The translations under genes were made by a program, and so were the position numbers. Of a DNA stretch of 28,900 nucleotides, positions 1 through 6,560 are shown one piece after another. Under the pieces are notes generated by a model. The model was given only the letters and a program-made list of their open reading frames with translations, had not been told where the DNA came from and made no database searches. The stretch's first letter is position 1, and every line of letters starts with the position of its first letter. The DNA is from a virus. Where the stretch lies: positions 1 through 28,900 of IMG/VR virus record IMGVR_UViG_3300050026_000198; one strand, 5' to 3'.

Positions 1-13
1 GAATGGCGAGGCT

Positions 14-382
14 GTGGCAGCCCTGATCAAGCGTTGCAGAACATTGACCAAGGGCGAGGCCAAACAACTATCCGCAGCCAGGGATGCAGCCAGGGACGCA
101 GCCAGGTACGCAGCCTGGTCCGCAGCCAGGGACGCAGCCGGGGACGCCGCCGCCCACGCCGCCCAAGCCGCAGCCGCACGGGCCGCCCACGCCGCCCAAG
201 CCGCAGCCGCACGGGCCGCCCTCGCCGCCACTCTCGAAGCCGCCTATGCCGCAGCCGCACGGGCCTCCGCCGCCTACGACGCCGCACGAAACGCCGCACT
301 AGCTCTGCTGACCCGCGACGTCATCACCCCCGAGCAGTTCGACCTCCTTTACGGACCGTGGAAGTCGGTGATGGAGCCATGA
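14..382 (+). CDS. Alanine-rich repeat protein, possibly 5'-partial
   Basis: The product from GTG at 14 is 122 residues, but the frame is open to the window edge, so the true start may lie upstream. After a short basic N-terminus the residues from about 20 to 95 are an almost pure Ala-rich helix built of DAAR/AAHAAQ-like units, including an exact 11-residue tandem repeat. The C-terminus ends in a non-repetitive LLYGPWKSV-type tail. Similar Ala-repeat proteins with a GPW tail are, as I recall, common in actinobacteriophages and have no known function. Its ATGA overlap with the next gene places it at the end of an upstream operon or as part of a longer one. The repeats suggest a long amphipathic helix or coiled coil; an ice-binding-like helix is only a formal possibility. 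A second Ala-repeat protein lies at 4382-5164. Confidence 0.6.
   Translation: MAALIKRCRTLTKGEAKQLSAARDAARDAARYAAWSAARDAAGDAAAHAAQAAAARAAHAAQAAAARAALAATLEAAYAAAARASAAYDAARNAALALLTRDVITPEQFDLLYGPWKSVMEP
149..214 (+). repeat. Two tandem 33-bp units coding an 11-residue Ala-rich repeat
   Basis: Units at 149-181 and 182-214 are identical and in frame. Each encodes AHAAQAAAARA, and a degenerate third copy follows. The 11-residue period equals three turns of an alpha helix. The perfect identity suggests recent slippage or duplication. Confidence 0.85.
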
Positions 383-483
383 ACGCACTCACTCTCGCTT
401 TCGCCATCCTCCTCTACGTGGTCGCACTCATGGTGCTCGCCGCCTTCGTGATCGTCGTGCTCGGGATCGTGGGGATCTCGTGA
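379..483 (+). CDS. Small single-span membrane peptide (34 aa)
   Basis: ATG at 379 overlaps the stop of the preceding gene (ATGA). The 34-residue product is almost entirely hydrophobic from residue 5 to 32 (Leu, Val, Ala, Ile), which is one transmembrane helix with a short N-terminal tail. Its stop overlaps the GTG of the second methyltransferase-locus frame (GTGA) and lies 1 nt before the methyltransferase GTG at 485. There is no family assignment. Tiny membrane peptides in phage early operons include holin-like and superinfection-exclusion proteins, but nothing here selects a role. Confidence 0.6.
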   Translation: MNALTLAFAILLYVVALMVLAAFVIVVLGIVGIS

Positions 484-1571
484 CGTGGCTCTTACCTGTC
501 TCTCTCTGTGCTCCGGCTACGGAGGACTTGAGCTCGCCGTCGATGTCGTCCTTGGATGTCGAGTGGTGGGTTACGTTGAGCGGGACGGCTACGCGGTGTC
601 CGTCCTCCTGGCAAGGATGGAAGACGCGACCCTGGCACCGGCTCCTGTTTGGTGCGGCAACCTCGAAGACCTGGACACCGCCCCGTTTCGCGGAGTGGAC
701 CTCGTCACCGCAGGATTCCCATGTCAGCCCTGGTCCGCTGCAGGGAAGCGGAAGGGGACCGATGACGAACGGTGGATCTGGCCGGCCATCGCTTCACTTC
801 TTCGCAGAGTTCAACCGCGATTCGTGTTCCTGGAGAACGTCCGCGCCCTCGTTTCTGGGGGAGGACTGGGACTCGTCCTCGCTGACCTGGCCGACCTCGG
901 GTTCGATGCGGAGTGGACGGTGCTATCTGCGGGAGAGGTCGGTGCTTCCCAGCAACGGGAGCGAGTTTTCATCCTGGGCCACGCCCGAAGCGCACGCCCG
1001 GACCTTTACGCCGCGGGACGTGGATCATGGGATCGCACTGGCAAACCAGGTAAATCTTTGGCCCACGCCAGTAGCACACGACGATCAGAAATCGCCCGAG
1101 GCGCACTTGGCGATGAAAGCCCGCATGAAGGGTGGACCGCGGACGAAGCCGACCTCGCTGACGGTGGTGGCGAAGATGTGGCCGACGCCGCGGGCAGAGA
1201 ACGGGATTCCATGGAACAACCAAGCATGGGAGCGTCCGCTGGACCAACCGCAGAACTTGGAAAACGCTGTCGCCAGGTGGCCGACGGCGACATCGCGGGA
1301 CGGCAAAGGACGGGATGCCCCAGGTCGGACCGGGGGCATGTCGCTCCCCGAGTTCCTCCATTCCCACCAGGACCAGACGAACGGGACCTCTGGAACGCCA
1401 TCCTCGAATGCGAGCCGGGTCTTGAACCCTCGCTTTGTCGAGTGGCTGATGGGGCTGCCGATTGGCTGGGCGCTGCCTACGCCTCTCGGGACGATCAACT
1501 GCGGTTGCTTGGCAACGGTGTCGTCCCCCAGCAAGCCGAAGTTGCCTTGCGGATCCTTTGGGAGCGATTGA
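480..1571 (+). CDS. Overlapping-frame protein with WPTP repeats and LNPRFVEWLMG motif
   Basis: A second open frame covers the same bases as the methyltransferase. It starts at GTG 480, which overlaps the previous stop as GTGA with GGGG six bases upstream, and ends 5 nt before the methyltransferase stop; 363 residues. It carries W118-R-T-S and LTWPTSGSMRSG near 135, WATPEA at 166, LWPTP at about 193, MWPTP at about 233, RWPTA at about 266, and LNPRFVEWLMGLPIGW from 315. I recall these elements, in this order, from a family of phage and metagenomic proteins usually found beside or labelled as cytosine methyltransferases; this needs a search. By eye the third codon positions from about 1020 to 1500 are richer in G/C in this frame than in the methyltransferase frame. 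Function is unknown; a role in target recognition or as a methyltransferase partner is inference. The alternative is that it is a conserved shadow of the methyltransferase. Confidence 0.5.
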   Translation: MTWLLPVSLCAPATEDLSSPSMSSLDVEWWVTLSGTATRCPSSWQGWKTRPWHRLLFGAATSKTWTPPRFAEWTSSPQDSHVSPGPLQGSGRGPMTNGGSGRPSLHFFAEFNRDSCSWRTSAPSFLGEDWDSSSLTWPTSGSMRSGRCYLRERSVLPSNGSEFSSWATPEAHARTFTPRDVDHGIALANQVNLWPTPVAHDDQKSPEAHLAMKARMKGGPRTKPTSLTVVAKMWPTPRAENGIPWNNQAWERPLDQPQNLENAVARWPTATSRDGKGRDAPGRTGGMSLPEFLHSHQDQTNGTSGTPSSNASRVLNPRFVEWLMGLPIGWALPTPLGTINCGCLATVSSPSKPKLPCGSFGSD

Positions 1572-1576
1572 GATGA
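485..1576 (+). CDS. DNA C5-cytosine methyltransferase
   Basis: This 363-residue protein transfers a methyl group from S-adenosylmethionine to C5 of cytosine in DNA. Motifs in order: AdoMet-binding motif I around residues 7-16 (CSGYGG), catalytic motif IV GFPCQPW with Cys81, motif VI ENV at 118-120, motif VIII QQRERVF at 157-163, and C-terminal motif X GNGVVP at about 343-348. All lie in one frame, so the enzyme looks complete. The region between 165 and 335 should hold target recognition, but it is low in recognisable structure and its third codon positions look less G/C-rich than those of the overlapping frame. The GTG start follows the previous stop by 1 nt. It probably protects phage DNA from host restriction or marks the phage's own DNA, alongside the adenine methyltransferase at 10046. 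Codon use suggests a coding conflict with the frame at 480-1571. Confidence 0.9.
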   Translation: MALTCLSLCSGYGGLELAVDVVLGCRVVGYVERDGYAVSVLLARMEDATLAPAPVWCGNLEDLDTAPFRGVDLVTAGFPCQPWSAAGKRKGTDDERWIWPAIASLLRRVQPRFVFLENVRALVSGGGLGLVLADLADLGFDAEWTVLSAGEVGASQQRERVFILGHARSARPDLYAAGRGSWDRTGKPGKSLAHASSTRRSEIARGALGDESPHEGWTADEADLADGGGEDVADAAGRERDSMEQPSMGASAGPTAELGKRCRQVADGDIAGRQRTGCPRSDRGHVAPRVPPFPPGPDERDLWNAILECEPGLEPSLCRVADGAADWLGAAYASRDDQLRLLGNGVVPQQAEVALRILWERLR

Positions 1577-1872
1577 CCATCACCCACGTCGACTACGCCA
1601 ACGACACCCGTCGTGACCACCCGGCGGACCTAAAGCGCACCGTCTCCGCTCTCACCCTAGAGAACGCCGAGCTGAAGCTAGAGCTCGCCGTCGTAAAGCT
1701 CGCCCACTTCCGCGCCGAAGCGGAACTGGCCGCGTCCGAGGAGCGCCTCGCCGCCTACCGCGTCACCGCCGCCGCTCAACAAGAGTGGATCGAGAAGCGG
1801 AGCGGGGTCGAGCGGCGCCAGGTGCCATCGATCCAATGGCCTCGCAAGAGGCCCGACAGGAGGAAGTCATGA
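1573..1872 (+). CDS. Predicted coiled-coil protein, unknown function (99 aa)
   Basis: ATG at 1573 overlaps the methyltransferase stop (ATGA). Residues about 18-70 form a charged Leu/Ala/Glu helix likely to be a coiled coil. The tail is basic and contains RSGVERRQ and RPDRRKS. A related R-S-G-x-[DE]-R-R motif occurs twice in the protein encoded at 5862-6560. Longer upstream starts exist in frame, but they would run back into the methyltransferase, so the overlapping ATG is preferred. No family was recognised. Confidence 0.65.
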   Translation: MTITHVDYANDTRRDHPADLKRTVSALTLENAELKLELAVVKLAHFRAEAELAASEERLAAYRVTAAAQQEWIEKRSGVERRQVPSIQWPRKRPDRRKS

Positions 1873-2114
1873 TATGCTACGGGTCGACAACCCTTTCGCT
1901 CGACAAGGACGATAGGACGCCCGAGGTCGTCGTCAAGACCTACGAGTACACCAGCTCGACGTGGCTGAAGGTCGTCATCGGTGAGGTCAGCGGCGGCACG
2001 TTTTACGTCGTCGGCACCCGCGAGCAGATCGCCGCGGTGGTGCGCTCGCTAGCTGAGGCCGCGCACAAGGTAGCGATGGGCTTCGTGTTCGAGTCGATGG
2101 GTGGCGTGAGATGA
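1869..2114 (+). CDS. Hypothetical protein (81 aa)
   Basis: ATG at 1869 overlaps the upstream stop and follows a strong GGAGG ribosome site. The product alternates short beta-like stretches (VVVKTYEYTSS, LKVVIGEVSGGTFYVVG) with a C-terminal Ala-rich helix, giving a small alpha/beta fold. I do not recognise the family. It sits in a coupled operon between the methyltransferase and nuclease genes. Confidence 0.65.
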   Translation: MICYGSTTLSLDKDDRTPEVVVKTYEYTSSTWLKVVIGEVSGGTFYVVGTREQIAAVVRSLAEAAHKVAMGFVFESMGGVR

Positions 2115-2395
2115 GCCTGCACGGCTACAGGGTGGCCCTTGAGCTGCACGCACATGACAAGCCGTTTTACGGGCTCATCATGGCGGCGATGCTCAAGGCA
2201 GACACTCAGAACACCGCCAAACTACGTCACGCCTTCCCGGATACCTGGGAAGAGTTGCAGGAGCGGTACAACAGTCCCGGAGGACTGACAGTGGAGGAAC
2301 GCCCGCGGCAGGTTAACACGGCGCTCGAGCGCCTCGGGGCGACGATGACGGCCAAGCGCGAGGAGCCGCCGGAACCCACGGAGGTGGTGGTATGA
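2111..2395 (+). CDS. Hypothetical protein (94 aa)
   Basis: It starts with ATG at 2111 overlapping the preceding stop, and its own stop overlaps the nuclease start. The N-terminal part, including a segment reading FYGLIMAAMLKAD, looks helical, followed by a Trp-Glu-Glu-Leu helix and a Glu/Pro-rich acidic tail. No conserved catalytic motif is seen. Position before a Cas4-like nuclease suggests membership of a recombination or replication cluster, but this is context only. Confidence 0.65.
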   Translation: MSLHGYRVALELHAHDKPFYGLIMAAMLKADTQNTAKLRHAFPDTWEELQERYNSPGGLTVEERPRQVNTALERLGATMTAKREEPPEPTEVVV

Positions 2396-3249
2396 CCCTG
2401 ACAGACGTGCGCCTCGGTGAGGTCGACGTTCCCAAACCTGAGCAGAACGATGAAAGGTTCTGGTCTGTTACAACGATCATCGGCCAGCTCGATAAACCCG
2501 CCCTTCTGTACTGGGCTGCCGAACAGGCGGCCGAGGCAGCGTGTGATCAGGCCGGTTACCTTGCCGACCGCATACAAGCCGAAGGCCGCGAGGCCGTCGT
2601 GAAGGACCTGCGCGACGCTCGCTTCCGCAAGCCAAAGGGACAGCGGAGCGCAAGTGAGCTAGGGACGGCCGTTCACGACGCGTGCGAGGACTATGCCCTC
2701 ACGGGCATCCGTCCCGAGGTCGACGACGAGGTGCGGCCGTTCCTTGAGCAGTTCGACAAGTGGGCTCAACTCTGGCAGCCTCACTACACCGCAGCCGAGG
2801 CCGCTGTGTACTCACCGACGTACGGCTACGCGGGGACGCTTGACGCCATCGTGGAAATCGACGGCATGAAGCTGCTCCTCGACTACAAGTCCACCCGCAA
2901 GAGCATCGACAGCCAGGGCAAGCAGAGCGGGCCGTACCCCGAGGTGGCGCTGCAACTTAGTGCCTACCGCTACGCCGACCTGATCGCCACATGGCGGGCG
3001 CGCAGATATGAGCAGTTCCGCCGCCGTTACTACCTTCTCAATGACGCCGAGCGTGGCGTTGCCGAGCCGATGCCTGCTCTCGACGGTGGGGTCGTTCTCC
3101 ACCTGACGCCCGAGCACGCGACCCTTCACCCGGTCGTTTGTGACGAGGCGGTGTTCGAGTACTTCCAGTTCACCATAGAGATCGCACGGTGGATGACTGA
3201 CGCGTCCAAGCACGTCGTCGGGGCACCGATGGAAAGGGGACCGCAGTGA
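2392..3249 (+). CDS. PD-(D/E)XK nuclease, Cas4/RecB-like exonuclease
   Basis: This 285-residue protein has the signature of the RecB/Cas4-type PD-(D/E)XK nucleases found in many phage recombination clusters. It shows VTTII and KPALLYW in the N-terminal region, a metal-binding His95 in GTAVHDACEDY, Glu136, Asp151 in GTLDAI, the core Asp164-Tyr-Lys166 of DYKS, and Gln188 with Tyr192 in LQLSAYRYA. These residues together make the active site of a Mg-dependent DNA exonuclease. No clear four-Cys iron-sulphur cluster is present, unlike classical Cas4. It begins by ATGA overlap and is followed by the Gp3-like gene. The likely job is end resection in phage recombination or replication; no RecT/Erf annealing partner was recognised nearby. 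Confidence 0.85.
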   Translation: MTLTDVRLGEVDVPKPEQNDERFWSVTTIIGQLDKPALLYWAAEQAAEAACDQAGYLADRIQAEGREAVVKDLRDARFRKPKGQRSASELGTAVHDACEDYALTGIRPEVDDEVRPFLEQFDKWAQLWQPHYTAAEAAVYSPTYGYAGTLDAIVEIDGMKLLLDYKSTRKSIDSQGKQSGPYPEVALQLSAYRYADLIATWRARRYEQFRRRYYLLNDAERGVAEPMPALDGGVVLHLTPEHATLHPVVCDEAVFEYFQFTIEIARWMTDASKHVVGAPMERGPQ

Positions 3250-4385
3250 CCATCATCACCCTGCAACGCCGACTCCATGAGGCGGGCCGTATCCGCCTTG
3301 GTGAGAAGGTGGCGATGAAGGACAAGAACGGCAAGGACATCACCCGGCCCGGCAAGCTCGACGCCTTCCGCTTCACCAGCCAGAACGAAGGTGCGATCAA
3401 GGCCATAGCGGGCCTGTACGGCGGGAAGCCTCAGCTGTGGGCAGATGCCCCGGCTGGCAAGCAATGGGAGGTGTTTACCGACTCATCTGAGATCCGTTGT
3501 CACGTCCTGCCCGCTGCGATGGCTTGCAGCCAGTATTACGAATCATGGTCGGGCGGCGGCTGTGTCCGACGCTGCGACGGCGAGAACCAGATCCCGAGCG
3601 AGGAACCGTGCGTGTGTGATCCCGAGGCGCGCGAGTGCAAGCCGACGACGCGCTTGTCTGTCCTGCTTGATGACGTGCCCGGCACCGGCCAGTTCCGGCT
3701 TGAGTCCCACGGCTACTACGCGGCAACCGAACTGAGCGGGTCGTTCGAGCTCATGGAGCGGATCGCTGAGGCCACCGGCCAGGCCATCCTGCCTGCGACG
3801 CTCCGCATCGACCACCGCGAGGTCAGGCGACCCGGCGAGCCAACCAGGAACTTCACGGTGCCCGTGCTCGACTTCAAGATCAACCTGCAAGCGCTCGGTC
3901 GTGGTGCTGCGACCGCAGCACTCCCGCCAGCACCGGCCGCCTATGTCACACCCGTGCCGGCCCTACCACCAGCCTCGCTCCGTGAGCAGATGGAGCAGGC
4001 TGCCCAGCCATCGCAGGCACGCCCGAGGGCGAATGCAGCACAACCACTACCGGCCACGGGTCGGAGGGCACGCACGGCAGCACAAGCTCGCAACGGTGCG
4101 AACAGGAAGGAGGTAGTCGACCAAGGCGAACCTCATGCAGGGGACAGGGACGGCGCGGGTGATGTCAGCACGCCCGCGCCGTCCACCACTGCAAATGAGA
4201 AGGCCATCGCATCAAAGATGCGCCTGCTTCATGCCATCGCGAACGGCCTCAACCTCGACCATGAGCAGCTGCGCGGGGAGGCAGCACGCATCCTCGGTGC
4301 CGACGTCGGCTCGATGTCCGACCTCACCCTTTCCGAACTCGAGGAGGTCATCAGTGTGATGAGGAAACGGGAGGTGTCGGCATGA
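3246..4385 (+). CDS. phiC31 Gp3-like (recombination directionality factor-like) protein
   Basis: GTG at 3246 overlaps the nuclease stop. Residues about 14-210 match the Gp3-like family as I know it: GRIRLGEKV, RPGKLDAFRFTS, AGLYGG, WEVFT, YYESWSGGGCVRRCDG, a Cys cluster at 106, 110, 122, 124 and 131, then CKPTTRLSVLL and the strongly conserved RLESHGYYAA. In phiC31 the founding member turns the serine integrase from integration to excision; many relatives occur in phages without that known role. About residues 220-310 are a Pro/Ala/Arg-rich linker, and the last 55 residues form a predicted helical domain (MRLLHAIANGLNL to ELEEVISVM). No integrase lies in this window, so a directionality function cannot be claimed. 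The nuclease neighbour suggests a DNA recombination or metabolism role. Confidence 0.75.
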   Translation: MTIITLQRRLHEAGRIRLGEKVAMKDKNGKDITRPGKLDAFRFTSQNEGAIKAIAGLYGGKPQLWADAPAGKQWEVFTDSSEIRCHVLPAAMACSQYYESWSGGGCVRRCDGENQIPSEEPCVCDPEARECKPTTRLSVLLDDVPGTGQFRLESHGYYAATELSGSFELMERIAEATGQAILPATLRIDHREVRRPGEPTRNFTVPVLDFKINLQALGRGAATAALPPAPAAYVTPVPALPPASLREQMEQAAQPSQARPRANAAQPLPATGRRARTAAQARNGANRKEVVDQGEPHAGDRDGAGDVSTPAPSTTANEKAIASKMRLLHAIANGLNLDHEQLRGEAARILGADVGSMSDLTLSELEEVISVMRKREVSA

Positions 4386-5164
4386 CCTACTACAAGCTCC
4401 TGGGACCTGGCCGCGTCCCCCTCGTGAGCAGCGACAAGACGCCCTGGCCCCGCGTGCGCTCATGGACCCCCGAGCGCCCCGTGGAGGTCTGCAAATCGGG
4501 TTGGCACCTCGTCACGCTGGAGGGCATCCCCGAGTGGGTAAAGATCGGCGCGCTCTACGAGGCCGAAGGGCGCGGGGAGCCTCAGAGCGACGACGGGCGA
4601 AAGTTCTGCTTCGCACAGGCCCGGCTCCTGCGCAAGGTGGGGGACCTGACGACTCCTGTTCTCGTGTTCTGGGCCGCGGACTGTGCCGAGCATGTGCTCC
4701 CCGTCTTCGAGACCAAGTACCCGGAGGATGACCGGCCCCGCAAGGCGATAGAAGCCGCGCGGGCTTGGGTAGCCAATCCGACCGATGCGAACAGAAACGC
4801 ATCCACCTACGCCGCCTACAACGCCCACGACGCCGCCTACGCTGCCAACGCCGCCTACAACGCCGCCGCCTACAACGCCGCCGCCTACAACGCCTTCGAC
4901 GCCGCCTACGACGTCGCCTACGACGCCGCCTACGCCGCCGCCTACGCTGCCAACGCCGCCACCTACGCCGCCTACGCCGCCTACAACGCCCACACCCACG
5001 CCGCCGCCTACGCCACCCACGCCGCCCACGACGCTGCCAACGCCGCCTACGCCGCATGGGACGCCGCACGGGACGCCGCATGGGACGCCGCACGGGACGC
5101 CGCATGGGACGCCGAGAAGGCATGGCAGGGTCGGCGGCTCATCGAACTACTGGAGAAGCCATGA
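4382..5164 (+). CDS. Imm5-like / phage N-terminal domain with long Ala-Tyr repeat tail
   Basis: This 260-residue protein has two parts. Residues 1-125 are a globular domain: YYKLLGPG at the start, VCKSGWHL around 37-44, LYEAEGRGEP, and the well-known ADCAEHVLPVFE with DDRPRKAIEAARAW near 98-125. I associate this with the Imm5-like or DUF7666-type phage proteins, tentatively. Residues about 140-245 are a low-complexity helix of AAYNA, AAYDA and finally AWDAARDA units. A charged end EKAWQGRRLIELLEK closes it, as in other phage members. Function is unknown; an immunity or anti-defence role is only suggested by the Imm5 resemblance. ATGA overlaps join it to both neighbours. The repeat DNA explains the long Pro/Arg-rich shadow frames on both strands. 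Confidence 0.75.
   Translation: MTYYKLLGPGRVPLVSSDKTPWPRVRSWTPERPVEVCKSGWHLVTLEGIPEWVKIGALYEAEGRGEPQSDDGRKFCFAQARLLRKVGDLTTPVLVFWAADCAEHVLPVFETKYPEDDRPRKAIEAARAWVANPTDANRNASTYAAYNAHDAAYAANAAYNAAAYNAAAYNAFDAAYDVAYDAAYAAAYAANAATYAAYAAYNAHTHAAAYATHAAHDAANAAYAAWDAARDAAWDAARDAAWDAEKAWQGRRLIELLEKP
4800..5113 (+). repeat. GC-rich low-complexity coding repeats (9-12 bp units)
   Basis: Many imperfect repeats of a nine-base unit (TACGCCGCC and variants, Ala-Ala-Tyr) cover about 4800-5050. From 5054 to 5113 there are five exact-length 12-bp units alternating GCATGGGACGCC and GCACGGGACGCC, encoding A-W-D-A and A-R-D-A. Length changes in such DNA stay in frame, so the helix length probably varies among relatives. 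Confidence 0.85.
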
Positions 5165-5343
5165 CCCTCACCGACGCCGAGACCACCATTCCCATTAAGG
5201 TCCGCCTCGCCCATTCCAATGAGCCGTGCCGGTTCCTCTCCTGTAACGAGTGCCTGCCCCACGACCACCCGATTTGCCCCATGTGCGGCAGTGTGAAGTT
5301 CAGCAACCTGAGCTGTGCGCTGTGCCGGCTGGTGCGGCCATGA
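5161..5343 (+). CDS. Small zinc-finger-like protein (60 aa)
   Basis: ATG at 5161 overlaps the upstream stop. The product has Cys pairs typical of zinc ribbons: CRFLSCNEC in the first half, CPMC and CALC in the second, with His residues between (LPHDHPICPMC). It could bind one or two zinc ions and contact nucleic acid or protein. No named family was recognised. Stop and next start overlap. Confidence 0.65.
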   Translation: MTLTDAETTIPIKVRLAHSNEPCRFLSCNECLPHDHPICPMCGSVKFSNLSCALCRLVRP

Positions 5344-5546
5344 AGGTTTACCTCATGCCCTGGGACGAGTTGTACCCGTATTGCACCCTGGAGACGCAGG
5401 CCGAGCTAGGCGACGATCACTCGGTGGACGACGAACTGAACGAGGTCCCCGACGCGGATGTCGAACGATGGCAGCGGGTGATCGCGGAGTTCCAGGACGT
5501 GCAGCGAGAAATGTTCGCCGTTGCTGAGCCCGAGGTAACGCCATGA
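5340..5546 (+). CDS. Small acidic protein (68 aa)
   Basis: It starts at ATG 5340 (ATGA overlap). The beginning MKVYLMPWDELYPYC resembles a widespread small actinophage protein as far as I recall. The rest is strongly acidic (GDDHSVDDELNE) and ends in a helix. No catalytic motif is visible and the function is unknown. Confidence 0.65.
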   Translation: MKVYLMPWDELYPYCTLETQAELGDDHSVDDELNEVPDADVERWQRVIAEFQDVQREMFAVAEPEVTP

Positions 5547-5869
5547 CGCCCCCGGCTCGCGTAGTCCGCACTGTCACAGGCGCAATCGTGTTCGCCATCT
5601 GCGCCACCTTCCTTTGTATCGCGGATGGGTGGTTCGTGCTCTGGATCGTGTGCGGCATTGGCGCCGGGCTTGGCGTGGTATTCGGGGTGGCGGAGGTCGA
5701 TTATCGGAGAGCACAAAAGCGAAGGGACGCTGCATTGGTAGCGGCGGCCAAAGAAACCCTGAGACAGAAGGAGCGTGACATGACCATTGCAACCAAAACC
5801 AACGCACCGAACTGGAGCAGCCACGCTTTCGACTACCACCGAGGACGGAAGGCGGGAGCAGATGAGTGA
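5543..5869 (+). CDS. Two-span membrane protein, unknown function (108 aa)
   Basis: Residues about 8-30 and 33-52 are hydrophobic and separated by a short Trp-containing turn, indicating a helical hairpin in the membrane. A basic, Ala/Lys-rich helix of about 30 residues and a short polar tail with HAFDYHRGRKAG follow. The start overlaps the previous stop. Its stop overlaps the GTG of the Rpf-like gene, and its last bases also contain the ATG at 5862. Holin-like topology fits, and the next gene could degrade peptidoglycan, but a lysis role is inference. Confidence 0.6.
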   Translation: MTPPARVVRTVTGAIVFAICATFLCIADGWFVLWIVCGIGAGLGVVFGVAEVDYRRAQKRRDAALVAAAKETLRQKERDMTIATKTNAPNWSSHAFDYHRGRKAGADE

Positions 5870-6560
5870 CCGCGCGGCGAGGTCCGCTCTGGCCAGCTCG
5901 GTGTTCACTGGCCTTGTTGCTGGCTGGTCTCCTGGCCGCTGGCTTGGCGTCAATACCCGGAGCGGGGAGGACCGACGGAAGGACGACCGCGGCGGATATA
6001 GCGTCCCGGGCTACCGTCCGTCCATCATTGTCAGGCACGAGGGTCGAAGCGGCAAAGAGCGCCGAGTCGCCCTTACTGCGCCGGATGACCACTGTCCCCA
6101 CTGTGGTGCCGTCGGGAAGCTTGAATCGGTCGGCAGTGACGACCAGTCCTCGTGGAACTTCACACACGCCTGTGACCCGTACAAGGCCGCCGAGCGGTAC
6201 CGCCGCGATCACCCCAGTCGCGACACCATCCAGATCGCCAATGACGACGCTGACACACGCGCCGCCTTCTTCGTCAACGACTGCCTCGGCGACGACTTCA
6301 TCAACTACAACGATGCCGACGGTGACCCCGTCTACCACCCAGACCTCGACGACGACGACGTCTACACCGGCCCCAGTTTCCGACGCGACCAGCACGGACA
6401 CGGCCGACTGGGCGTGCATCCGCGCCAGGGAATCAGGTGGGGATTACTCCATCGGTGGGGACGAGCCGTTCGGGGGCGCATACCAAGCAGCAGTTTCTAC
6501 GTGGCAAGCCCTGGGCTTCAGCGGGGTTCCGAACGCGGCCCCACCGGCGGTGCAAGATGA
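5862..6560 (+). CDS. Overlapping-frame Zn-finger/acidic protein of unknown function
   Basis: ATG at 5862 opens a 232-residue frame that overlaps the Rpf-like gene on the same strand. The first 170 or so residues look like real protein: RSGEDRRKDDRGGY and RSGKERRVAL (a motif also present in the 1573-1872 product), a zinc-type HCPHCG, a His/Cys segment FTHACDPY, a helical AAERYRRDH, then an acidic stretch with NDCLGDDFINYND. Third codon positions from about 6150 to 6390 look strongly G/C in this frame. The last 60 residues are Arg/Gly-rich and look like a shadow of the Rpf domain, so the real protein may once have ended earlier. No family was recognised. Confidence 0.45.
   Translation: MSDRAARSALASSVFTGLVAGWSPGRWLGVNTRSGEDRRKDDRGGYSVPGYRPSIIVRHEGRSGKERRVALTAPDDHCPHCGAVGKLESVGSDDQSSWNFTHACDPYKAAERYRRDHPSRDTIQIANDDADTRAAFFVNDCLGDDFINYNDADGDPVYHPDLDDDDVYTGPSFRRDQHGHGRLGVHPRQGIRWGLLHRWGRAVRGRIPSSSFYVASPGLQRGSERGPTGGAR

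Noticed and set aside
969-1583. Long reverse-strand frames opposite the methyltransferase
   Set aside because: Two forward frames already explain the sequence; the reverse frames are Arg/Pro-rich and lack recognisable motifs or ribosome sites.
4800-5113. CRISPR-like array
   Set aside because: Repeats are contiguous, in frame and without unique spacers; they encode an Ala-rich helix.
4460-5343. Gly/Val-rich, Arg-rich and Thr/Pro-rich frames around the Ala-repeat gene
   Set aside because: They are translations of the same short GC repeat in other frames, so their apparent repeats carry no independent evidence.
5574-6419. 281-codon reverse frame opposite the Rpf-like gene
   Set aside because: Val/Asp-rich composition arises from the antisense of the Thr-rich linker; no start context or motif.
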